A stretch of 21,083 nucleotides of DNA from a virus: IMG/VR virus record IMGVR_UViG_3300009488_000094, positions 1-21,083 of that record, one strand, 5' to 3'. The notes beneath the pieces were generated by a model, which ran no database searches, was not told the origin of the DNA, and saw nothing but the letters and a program-made list of their open reading frames with translations. A program made the translations under genes and the position numbers. Of this stretch, positions 13,590-19,703 are shown piece by piece. Every line of letters begins with the position of its first letter. Position 1 is the first letter of the stretch.

Positions 13590-13900
13590 TGCAAGAGTCT
13601 TTTCATGGCCGATACTGGTATTGCAGTAATTGCCGGGAATTCCCCCCTGTAGAGCTTACAGTCTGTGAGTGCGGACACCCGCGTTATCCGGCTGCTCAAC
13701 GCACTCTAAATCCCTTAATCCACGTATCGAAAATCCCGCCCGGGCTTCGGGGGGACAAGATGTACGTTTACCGCCAAAATGGGAAACAGGTCATGGACAA
13801 GATGCAAGCCAAGCAGAAAGAAAAGGAATTACAAAGGGTCAAGGAACGCAACGCCCAGCGTGCACCTAAGCCGTACGTGATTCAAGGAGGGACATCATAG
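13586..13900 (+). CDS. Zinc-ribbon-like protein with basic helical tail (104 aa)
   Basis: AAGGAG lies 2 nt before ATG 13586 and 5 nt before the next ATG (13589), so the second may be the real start. The N-terminus carries WYCSNC (C13, C16) and VCECGHPRY (C27, C29), likely zinc ligands in a short ribbon or knuckle. The C-terminal half is a basic helix (about 70-92, KQKEKELQRVKERNAQ). The pattern YCSNC also appears in the 57-aa zinc-ribbon protein at 5503. It ends at a TAG that overlaps the unusual ATA start of the next gene. A nucleic-acid or virion-assembly contact role is plausible. Confidence 0.7.
   Translation: MMQESFHGRYWYCSNCREFPPVELTVCECGHPRYPAAQRTLNPLIHVSKIPPGLRGDKMYVYRQNGKQVMDKMQAKQKEKELQRVKERNAQRAPKPYVIQGGTS
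13885..13890 (+). promoter_or_regulatory. Shine-Dalgarno AGGAGG that fixes an ATA start
   Basis: A perfect AGGAGG lies exactly 6 nt upstream of ATA at 13897, at the end of the preceding coding region. No ATG, GTG or TTG stands at the proper distance. This is the main evidence that the following gene begins at 13897 rather than at the in-frame GTG 105 nt later. Confidence 0.65.
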
Positions 13901-14259
13901 GAAACGAATTAAAATTCAAATTCTCGTTCGAGTATAGAAAGGGTAGCGGGAAACCTCACAAGGTCCGTAGTTCCCAAACTATAACAGTTACCGGGAATAA
14001 TGTGCGTGGGCTATCGTTACAAGCCATAGGCACTACCAAGGAGAACCTAGACAAACCCTCAGATATGGGCACTATTGGTTTTATCTATCTCCATAATCTG
14101 GACACAACCAATTTTTTAGCAATAGGTGATGATGCTGATGGACCTTCCCTTAAACTTAAGGCGGGCGAGGAGGTTTTCTTGAGGTGGGGGGCAAGCAACG
14201 TCTCTGTCCTTGCTGACACAGCAGGGTGTGATTTAGAATATATGCTTATTGAGGACTAG
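13897..14259 (+). CDS. Beta-rich neck/virion protein with apparent ATA start (120 aa)
   Basis: The frame is open from 13870 and protein-like from 13897 on (GNELKFKFSFEYRKGSGK, then QTITVTGNNVRGLSLQAIG). A perfect Shine-Dalgarno stands 6 nt before ATA 13897. The first standard start is GTG at 14002, which would remove 35 residues that fit the family. The C-terminal half (FIYLHNLDTTNFLAIGD, LKLKAGEEVFLRWG, DLEYMLIED) matches a small beta-sandwich protein I recall from neck regions of many phages. The gene at 16632 shows a related pattern. The ATA start may reflect a G-to-A change at 13899, or a sequencing error. ATC at 13894 is another possible start. Confidence 0.65.
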   Translation: MGNELKFKFSFEYRKGSGKPHKVRSSQTITVTGNNVRGLSLQAIGTTKENLDKPSDMGTIGFIYLHNLDTTNFLAIGDDADGPSLKLKAGEEVFLRWGASNVSVLADTAGCDLEYMLIED

Positions 14260-14388
14260 ATGGCTGTTAACAAAGGCATACTGACTTCACGAGACATCGG
14301 CGGGCCTGCTAAGGAAGCGGGCGAAGGGAAGAACCCCGACAAGCGGCGTAAGTACAACTTCAGGAAAACCCCCAGGAAGAAGAAATAA
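14260..14388 (+). CDS. Small very basic protein (42 aa)
   Basis: The ATG follows the previous stop directly (TAGATG), with GAGG 7 nt upstream, and the stop overlaps the next start (TAATG). The product is a 42-aa protein rich in Lys and Arg, ending in KYNFRKTPRKKK, with a Gly-rich middle. It is probably disordered until bound. Basic mini-proteins of this kind recur in phage neck regions (see also 18931). Function is unknown; DNA or capsid contact is a guess. Confidence 0.65.
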   Translation: MAVNKGILTSRDIGGPAKEAGEGKNPDKRRKYNFRKTPRKKK

Positions 14389-16619
14389 TGGCAGCCGCTA
14401 TTCAGACTTACGAACTGCAATTGCTTTCGCTAGTGGGCGAAGCCTTGGCTGGCGATCTTAACCTTGCTACTGCCGACCTGGACGACGCTGCAAGTTATGC
14501 TGTGCGAAATATTGTCTCAGGTCTTCCGCTAAGGCTTCTGGAGCACATGGGGGCGACGAATGCTTTAACCGCCGGTACTGGGGGGGTGGCGATTACGACC
14601 AACAAGATTCTGGGTGTTACTCGCGTTGATGCCAATGGAATCATCCGTCCGGCCCGTAAGGTTCCTTATGTTTTAGAGGAAAGATTAGAAGACACAAGCG
14701 ATTTACTGTACGCCCCGCCAACTGACCCAGCGTGGTATCCAAAGGATGGCAAAGTGTACGTTAAGCCTGATCCTACAACTGCTCAGACAGCGGCTGTTTC
14801 AGCCGTGTCTTATCCCACTATAGATGCCAGTGTTGATTCGACAGTCGCTGGTTTGCCAGACGAATTAGAACCCCTAGTTGTACTGGGGATGTTGATATGG
14901 GTCAAGTTAAGGGAAATGGGGCTTTCCAGGAGAAATTCCCAAACCGAACTTGAAGCGATAACCAGCTCGGGCTATCTGGCCGCCTTTGAAGGCGCTCTGC
15001 CTGTTTTTGTAGTCCCGGCGGAGCCGGATTTGCCGACCCTGATACTGGTGCCAATGAATCAAATCCCGACTCTTTCACTGTCGAGTGCAACAGATAGCTG
15101 GCCGACACTTACCCTTTCACCAAGTATTGTCCTGCCGTCATTGACGTTACCAACGATGGGAGACTTACCCGCTTATGTTAGTCCCGATATAGGTACAGCC
15201 GTGGGAACTCTATCTATCACGAGTAAAACTATAACCGACCCGGGGACTCTAACATTGCCGAATGATATAGTCCTTCCGGCTCTATCTCTAACTACTGCCC
15301 CTACATTTACCGATCTGGATTTGTCGGGGGTAAGCGTTCCCAGTGCGGTATTCTCGTATGAATCGGCTGGGGTTGAACCGGATGATACGATCACTGTAAC
15401 AGCTCCGCTGCCAGCATACGATGGGCCAACGGCTTTTACCTATGACACTACCCATACTGCCGATGCTTTGACACAGGCTCAGGAGATGATGGATGATAGC
15501 GGGATAGGGTCTAGTGACGTGGAGGCATATATTGACACATCTAAGCATTTGGACCAAGCCCGTGTTGGAATAGATGCCATAGGTATGGAACTGAGGCGAG
15601 CTCAGACATCTATTCAGGATCAACAAGTTCAACTTCAGGATGTTGTTGAAAAGATACGTGAGGCTTTAGGGAAGTTTAACGGTGGGATCGCTGTATATCA
15701 GGCTGCACTAGCGAAGGAAGAGGCAGAAGCTCGGGTCGATGTTCAGGCTTACACTGCTAAGATGCAGGATAATAGGAATAACCTTGAAGAGCAGATAGGC
15801 CAGTACCGAGGCGATGTAGATAAATATCAGGCTAGGGTTAATGCTGTCGTTACGGAATGGGTGTCTGAGGAAGTACAGTTCAAACTTCAGAAATGGCAGT
15901 CTCAGGTTCAATCGGAGATAGGGGAGTTCAGGGAAAGATTCAATTCTGTAGTTAACAAGTACCAAGCCGAATCTAACGCCAAGATAAATGAACATCGGGC
16001 AAAAGTTGAGCGTGTCATTCGGGAGTTTGAGGTTGAGATGAGAGCCGATGTTTCTGAATGGACTGAGCAGAAAAAGGCCGACCTGCAGAAGCTCTCGGCG
16101 GATATTCAGGGAGCACTGGGGAAACATCAGAACTCGGTAAATGCCGTCATAAATCAATTCCGTGAACTGTCTACTTCTGTGGTAAATGAATTTCAGGCAA
16201 AGGCAACTCCTCAGATTCAACAGTATATTGCTATTACTGGCGCAGAGGTAGCAGAGCACAGATCAAAGGTTGAAGCATACCTGAATGAACTCAGAACTCT
16301 TAGGGATTCCGAGATCGGGGAGTTCCAACAGAAGTCTGCCGCTTACACAAATGAGTATCAGGCCAAGAACACAGCACTTATCAGTGAGAAACAAACTGAA
16401 TCAAGGGCACTTATTGATAAATATGCGGCCCTGTTAAATGCAGATGTGCAGAAATTTAACGGCAAACTGGCGAAAGCAAGGTCCTATCTGGAAGAGGCGC
16501 AAATCAGGCTGGCGACAATGCAGAGTTTCGACCAGAAGAGCATCGCGGCCATGAACGAGGCGAAGGCGCTTCAGGCCGAATTTGACAAAAAACTAGAAGG
16601 ATATATTAAACAGTTCTAG
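14388..16619 (+). CDS. Head-tail adaptor fused to beta repeats and a hendecad coiled coil (743 aa)
   Basis: The N-terminal part (about 1-205) resembles head-tail adaptor proteins: a helical start, VYVKPDPT (123-130), and LPDELEPLVVLGMLIWVKLREMG (split over 156-178). Residues 215-310 carry repeated strand motifs of the form P-T-L-T-L (starting at 216, 227, 239, 250, 285, 297). From about 380 to the end is one long helix region. Anchors F514 to F690 fall every 11 residues with no break, preceded by Y480-W491 and W503-F514. Pure hendecads favour a straight or slightly right-handed coiled coil. The whole looks like a neck protein bearing a long fibre or whisker. TAATG overlap with the previous gene. 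No frameshift. Function is inferred. Confidence 0.7.
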   Translation: MAAAIQTYELQLLSLVGEALAGDLNLATADLDDAASYAVRNIVSGLPLRLLEHMGATNALTAGTGGVAITTNKILGVTRVDANGIIRPARKVPYVLEERLEDTSDLLYAPPTDPAWYPKDGKVYVKPDPTTAQTAAVSAVSYPTIDASVDSTVAGLPDELEPLVVLGMLIWVKLREMGLSRRNSQTELEAITSSGYLAAFEGALPVFVVPAEPDLPTLILVPMNQIPTLSLSSATDSWPTLTLSPSIVLPSLTLPTMGDLPAYVSPDIGTAVGTLSITSKTITDPGTLTLPNDIVLPALSLTTAPTFTDLDLSGVSVPSAVFSYESAGVEPDDTITVTAPLPAYDGPTAFTYDTTHTADALTQAQEMMDDSGIGSSDVEAYIDTSKHLDQARVGIDAIGMELRRAQTSIQDQQVQLQDVVEKIREALGKFNGGIAVYQAALAKEEAEARVDVQAYTAKMQDNRNNLEEQIGQYRGDVDKYQARVNAVVTEWVSEEVQFKLQKWQSQVQSEIGEFRERFNSVVNKYQAESNAKINEHRAKVERVIREFEVEMRADVSEWTEQKKADLQKLSADIQGALGKHQNSVNAVINQFRELSTSVVNEFQAKATPQIQQYIAITGAEVAEHRSKVEAYLNELRTLRDSEIGEFQQKSAAYTNEYQAKNTALISEKQTESRALIDKYAALLNADVQKFNGKLAKARSYLEEAQIRLATMQSFDQKSIAAMNEAKALQAEFDKKLEGYIKQF
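15927..16457 (+). repeat. 33-bp / 11-residue periodic coding repeat
   Basis: Within the 743-aa protein, 17 anchor residues (F514, Y525, H536, F547, W558, L569, H580, F591, F602, Y613, H624, L635, F646, Y657, K668, Y679, F690) fall at exact 11-residue steps. A working consensus is [aromatic]-Q-x-K-x-x-A-x-[VI]-x-[EK]. DNA copies have diverged too far to be simple tandem repeats, so the periodicity is kept at protein level. Confidence 0.85.
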
Positions 16620-16631
16620 GAGGAGTTAATA

Positions 16632-17156
16632 ATGGCAGCGACTTATAAAGTCAATTTTGCAGTTTCATGTACCCCGGTTGAAATACCGGCAGTTGAATAT
16701 GGGACTGCACAGGAGCAGATTTCCAGTGAGGTTGGCAAGTCACTGGGTGGCAGCGGCTCTATTGCGATGGCTGACTTCGCAGGCGGGGCGGCTGTCCAAG
16801 GCTACAACGATCAGACGGTCAACTACTTGGAGTGTGTGGATAACAGTTCAACTCAAATATCAAGCGAAACAACTGCTAAGTTTGTGTTTATTAAGAACAC
16901 CGGATACTTATTCAGTAGCGCCACTGTCCTTGGGGCGGCCCTGGCCGATCATTTGGTTAGTGTTACGGCTGAGGGGGGTACAGACACGGTTATCCTTGCT
17001 ACATTAAATGCTGGAGAGGCAGTTATATTTAAGGCTGAGGAGGTATCTAATCTCCCGATAAACTGCACTTATATCAAGGTAAGGACTTATGAATCTGATG
17101 GGTCTGCGGCTGGCGCAACGGATCATCTAGCAGTTGAATATTTGGTTACTGACTAA
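16632..17156 (+). CDS. Beta-rich virion protein (174 aa)
   Basis: AGGAGGAG lies about 7 nt before the ATG, one of the best sites in the window. The product is rich in Val, Thr, Ala and Gly with no charged helices. Its C-terminal half (KFVFIKNTGYL, LATLNAGEAVIFKA, LAVEYLVTD) shows the same order of strands as the protein at 13897 (IYLHNLD, LKLKAGEEVFLRWG, LEYMLIED), suggesting a shared fold. I infer a neck or surface beta-sandwich protein. Its stop overlaps the next start (TAATG). Confidence 0.65.
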   Translation: MAATYKVNFAVSCTPVEIPAVEYGTAQEQISSEVGKSLGGSGSIAMADFAGGAAVQGYNDQTVNYLECVDNSSTQISSETTAKFVFIKNTGYLFSSATVLGAALADHLVSVTAEGGTDTVILATLNAGEAVIFKAEEVSNLPINCTYIKVRTYESDGSAAGATDHLAVEYLVTD

Positions 17157-17458
17157 TGAGCGAGAATGCCAAAAGTTTCGCACAAATCTTTCAGGAAATC
17201 CAACAGGTTTTCCCTGATGCAGGCGAAGCTTACGTTAGGCGGATTTTGGATAATATCATTAACGAAATCTCAATAGAAAGAAACCTAAAGAAGAAAGAGA
17301 CCCCCATCAATTCGGTAGACGGGCAGATGTTCTACGATTTAAGCGTCTTGGGGCCTGCCAAGATATTCCGGGTGGACTTTATGAACGACGATGGAGACTA
17401 TGTCCTGATCCCTAGACTTTTGGACGGGGAGTTCATCCGCAAATGGGATATTACGTAG
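17156..17458 (+). CDS. Head-tail adaptor-like protein, N-terminal part ending at in-frame TAG (100 aa)
   Basis: This is the first half of what looks like one adaptor protein. It has an N-terminal helix pair (FAQIFQEIQQVFPDAGEAYVRRILDNI, broken over residues 8-34). Then comes VDGQMFYDL (54-62) and a strand set with FRVDF...YVLIPRLLDG, which in typical adaptors runs straight into 'W.I.gd.l'. Here it stops at TAG (17456-17458). The next frame at 17465 is in the same phase and supplies the missing half. Upstream coupling is a TAATG overlap. It may be a stand-alone short protein, a readthrough product, or one half of a split gene. Confidence 0.65.
   Translation: MSENAKSFAQIFQEIQQVFPDAGEAYVRRILDNIINEISIERNLKKKETPINSVDGQMFYDLSVLGPAKIFRVDFMNDDGDYVLIPRLLDGEFIRKWDIT
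17456..17458 (+). other. Single in-frame amber codon splitting the adaptor
   Basis: The frame from 17156 to 17881 is continuous except for this TAG. The codons around it read ACG TAG TTA GTT ATG. Other genes here also end in TAG with normal starts behind them (619, 11865, 13900, 14259, 16619), so general TAG reassignment is unlikely. Readthrough, suppression, a true split, or a sequence error remain possible. Confidence 0.7.
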
Positions 17459-17464
17459 TTAGTT

Positions 17465-17881
17465 ATGGCAAGTTCAATCACCAGGCCGGACAATAAACTC
17501 TCCTGGTTCATATCGGGGGATAGGCTGGCGGTTGCCACTAAAAGCAGTGGCTCGTGGGCAGCAATAAATGAAACCGTTACTGATGGGATACTGGTTCACT
17601 ACTATGGGGAGCCTGATCCCATACCGTATGACCAGCCCGAACAGTACCCCGACATTCATCCGGCGCTGCATTCGGCACTGGTGGATTATGTCAAGGGGAA
17701 GCTCTTTCTGGACAGAGCCGGACAGTTTGCCCAAGTCCCTGAGACTGCCGCTGTGTACCTGAGCCTTTCCAGAGAACACATGCGAGTTTGGAAGAACATG
17801 GTAAACCGGAGACTGCCGTCTCTGACAACTAAAATAGCGGGGCCTAGATTTATGGTGCCGCTACCAATTAACAGCAGATAA
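17465..17881 (+). CDS. Head-tail adaptor-like protein, C-terminal part (138 aa)
   Basis: The frame continues that of the preceding gene after TAG-TTA-GTT. The ATG at 17465 has no Shine-Dalgarno nearby, so reinitiation or readthrough would be needed. The content matches the second half of neck adaptor proteins: LSWFISGDRLAVATK, ILVHYYGEPDPIPYD, then a helix starting PDIHPALHSALVDYVKGKLFLD (split over residues about 62-84). With the upstream 100 aa and three codons it would make a protein of about 241 aa, a normal adaptor length. Confidence 0.65.
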   Translation: MASSITRPDNKLSWFISGDRLAVATKSSGSWAAINETVTDGILVHYYGEPDPIPYDQPEQYPDIHPALHSALVDYVKGKLFLDRAGQFAQVPETAAVYLSLSREHMRVWKNMVNRRLPSLTTKIAGPRFMVPLPINSR

Positions 17882-17890
17882 GGAGATATT

Positions 17891-18259
17891 GTGCCTGCTT
17901 TAGCAGATATAGGACGGGTGAAAGTTGATGTGCGTCACCCAAATTTCTGGAAGGCGACATTTAATACGGCAACGGCTCAAACTGCAAAAGAGCTTGTAGC
18001 AGCACCTAGCGCAGGGGAGCATCTTGTTTTGACAGACTTTTCAATGAGCGCCGAAGGGACGGCCAATACAATTAAGTTGGTTGAAAAAACCGCAAGCCAA
18101 ACAGATATTGTTGAAGTAATCTATCTTGCAGATAATGGTAACCTGTCACACAATTTTAAGATGCCGATGGCTCTTTCAAGTGCAGTGAATTTAGGGTTTG
18201 TCTCAAGCGTATCGGATAATCACAGTGTTACTGTCTCTGGTTATACTGAACCTGATTAA
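17891..18259 (+). CDS. Beta-rich virion protein, tandem copy A (122 aa)
   Basis: It starts at GTG with AAGGAG 5 nt upstream. The product is beta-rich with a conserved-looking core: ALADIGR, RHPNFW, EHLVLTDFSMS, NTIKLVE, PMALSSAVNLGF, HSVTVSGYTE. It is paralogous to the next gene, with about 79 of 121 aligned positions identical by hand count. I infer a small jelly-roll or beta-sandwich virion protein of the neck or tail; no enzymatic motif is seen. Confidence 0.7.
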   Translation: MPALADIGRVKVDVRHPNFWKATFNTATAQTAKELVAAPSAGEHLVLTDFSMSAEGTANTIKLVEKTASQTDIVEVIYLADNGNLSHNFKMPMALSSAVNLGFVSSVSDNHSVTVSGYTEPD

Positions 18260-18271
18260 AGGAGAATAATA

Positions 18272-18634
18272 ATGGCTTTAGCAGACGTGGGTCGAACAAA
18301 AGTTGATAATCGTCACCCAAATTTCTGGAGGTATACAATTAATACCTCTGCGGCTCAAACCTCTACAGAGATGGTAGCGGCTCCAGGTACTGGCAAGCAC
18401 CTGGTTTTAACGGACGTAATTATGAGTGCGCTTACGGCCAATTCGATAAAACTGGTTGAAGATACCACAAGCGCCGTGGACATCCATGAGATTGTCTATC
18501 TGGGTACTACCGGGAATTACTCACATAGTTTTGCGATACCAATGGCACTATCAAGCAACGTGAATCTGGGATTCACGTCATCGGCTTCTGCGGCCCATTC
18601 GGTGACTGTAACGGGATTTACAGAGGTTGATTAA
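18272..18634 (+). CDS. Beta-rich virion protein, tandem copy B (120 aa)
   Basis: AAAGGAG lies about 7 nt before the ATG, 12 nt after copy A. The two share ALAD.GR.KVD, RHPNFW, HLVLTD, IKLVE, PMALSS.VNLGF and HSVTV.G.TE; a stretch of 19 identical bases spans the RHPNFW codons. Differences sit mainly in loop-like parts (NTSAAQTSTEM, TTSAVDIHE). Tandem duplication followed by divergence is the simplest history; both keep good ribosome-binding sites, so both are probably made. Confidence 0.7.
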   Translation: MALADVGRTKVDNRHPNFWRYTINTSAAQTSTEMVAAPGTGKHLVLTDVIMSALTANSIKLVEDTTSAVDIHEIVYLGTTGNYSHSFAIPMALSSNVNLGFTSSASAAHSVTVTGFTEVD

Positions 18635-18640
18635 AGAACG

Positions 18641-18919
18641 ATGACTTACCACATCAGATGCAAAAAAGACGATAAGGTAGTCAGGGTTATCAAAGATGTC
18701 ATAGGCCATGCGCTCGTGCCAGACGCGCCAGGATTGCTCATGGTACAACTAGAGAATGACGAAAGGGTTTTTGTCAACTTTGACCACTTCGATTTCCTGG
18801 ACTTCAGCAACGGTTGGGCTAAGGGAGAAGCGATTGCTGCTCAGGCGGCGGCCAAGGCTGCGGAGGCAAAGAAGAACGACCCCAAGCCAGTAATAACCGG
18901 GCCTGGTGGCTCAAGCTGA
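18641..18919 (+). CDS. Hypothetical protein with Ala/Lys-rich tail (92 aa)
   Basis: The ATG lies 6 nt after the previous stop, with only a weak AAAGAACG ribosome-binding site. The N-terminal 60 residues are mixed beta (YHIRCKKDDKVVRVIKDV, LLMVQLENDERVFVNF). An Ala-rich helix (AIAAQAAAKAAEAKK, about 64-78) and a Pro/Gly-rich end follow. I do not recognise the family. Its place among virion genes suggests a small structural or chaperone-like part. Confidence 0.6.
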   Translation: MTYHIRCKKDDKVVRVIKDVIGHALVPDAPGLLMVQLENDERVFVNFDHFDFLDFSNGWAKGEAIAAQAAAKAAEAKKNDPKPVITGPGGSS

Positions 18920-18930
18920 AGGGAGACGAA

Positions 18931-19104
18931 ATGCCAAAGGGTGCTCATAAGAAGTTAACTAAAAAGAAAGCTAAGAAAATCCTCAAACATGGATCGGTAC
19001 GGGGGCATAAACTGACCAAGAAACAGAAAGGGTTTTTCGGCGCTAGGGCTGAAGGAGCGCCTGTCCGCCGCAAGACCTCCAGCAAAACCCGGAGGCGTAG
19101 ATAA
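18931..19104 (+). CDS. Very basic mini-protein, HGSVRGHKLTKKQKGFFGARA type (57 aa)
   Basis: GGGAG lies 6 nt before the ATG. The product is extremely rich in Lys and Arg, with a core KHGSVRGHKLTKKQKGFFG (about residues 19-37) that I recognise from many short, uncharacterised phage proteins in structural regions (pattern 'hG.v.Gk.Lt.kQ..fFGa'). The C-terminus is a run of Arg (TRRRR). The family has no assigned function that I know; DNA, capsid or tail contact is guesswork. Confidence 0.75.
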   Translation: MPKGAHKKLTKKKAKKILKHGSVRGHKLTKKQKGFFGARAEGAPVRRKTSSKTRRRR

Positions 19105-19109
19105 CCCTA

Positions 19110-19178
19110 ATGCCTAAAATTGCCCACAATAGGCCCAGGAGAGCGTTTAAGACAGGTTGTCGCTGGATTGGGGGCTAG
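19110..19178 (+). CDS. Possible 22-aa basic peptide
   Basis: A short frame lies between two secure genes. It starts 5 nt after the previous stop and its TAG abuts the next GTG start (TAGGTG). The peptide is basic and ends in a Gly pair (MPKIAHNRPRRAFKTGCRWIGG would exceed a short motif, so key parts are RPRRAF and CRWIGG). The only ribosome-binding site is a GGAGG too far upstream. Tight spacing on both sides is the main support. Confidence 0.35.
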   Translation: MPKIAHNRPRRAFKTGCRWIGG

Positions 19179-19694
19179 GTGGCCCTTAAACAGATAGCGT
19201 CTTCTAAAGTCCATCCCGGCACCCAGATGAAAGAGGGAGAGTGGCGGTTTGCGGCCAGACCCAGAAGGCTATTTCACAAGTATTTTGGGATTCTGCATGA
19301 GTTCTGGCCTGGGGAACCGTTGTTTGTTGATGGATCTAATAAGATGCGGCCGAGGGTGAACTTCCGAATTACGGGAGCCTTCGCCTCCGCAACGAAAACA
19401 ATTACAGTATCGGCAGACGATACAGATGTTTCAGGGATAAATATCCTTTTTATAAATCCTGGCGCTGCTTTGGTAATAGGCGGCTTTACTGGTGGGGTGG
19501 CAGGACAGATGTTGTTTATCTCTGCATTATCTAACGGACAGGATATAACTCTTGAGCATAATAAGGGAGTAAGTGACCAAGATGTATTCCTGCACACGGG
19601 AGGGGATGAAGCATTAAGCACAGAATATGGCGGCTGGACTTTAGCCTGTGACGGTTCAGATTGGTATGATACAGAACACTCAAAGCATGTTTAG
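19179..19694 (+). CDS. Tail/receptor-contact-like beta protein (171 aa)
   Basis: It starts at GTG directly behind a TAG, with GGGGG about 6 nt upstream. The N-terminal third is basic (ARPRRLFHKYFG). The rest is beta-rich: FRITGAF, KTITVSADDTDVSGINILFINPG (split), GGFTGGVAGQMLFI, ITLEHNKG, VFLHTGGDEAL, and a terminal YGGWTLACDGSDWYD. The last segment resembles C-terminal ends of phage tail-fibre or spike proteins that I recall. The gene is short for a full spike, so it may be a base or tip component. Confidence 0.6.
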   Translation: MALKQIASSKVHPGTQMKEGEWRFAARPRRLFHKYFGILHEFWPGEPLFVDGSNKMRPRVNFRITGAFASATKTITVSADDTDVSGINILFINPGAALVIGGFTGGVAGQMLFISALSNGQDITLEHNKGVSDQDVFLHTGGDEALSTEYGGWTLACDGSDWYDTEHSKHV

Positions 19695-19703
19695 GGCAAT
19701 GTA

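Noticed and set aside
17456-17458. TAG recoded as an amino acid throughout the phage
   Set aside because: Several other genes end in TAG with well-placed starts immediately behind (for example 14259/14260 and 19178/19179), so global reassignment does not fit.
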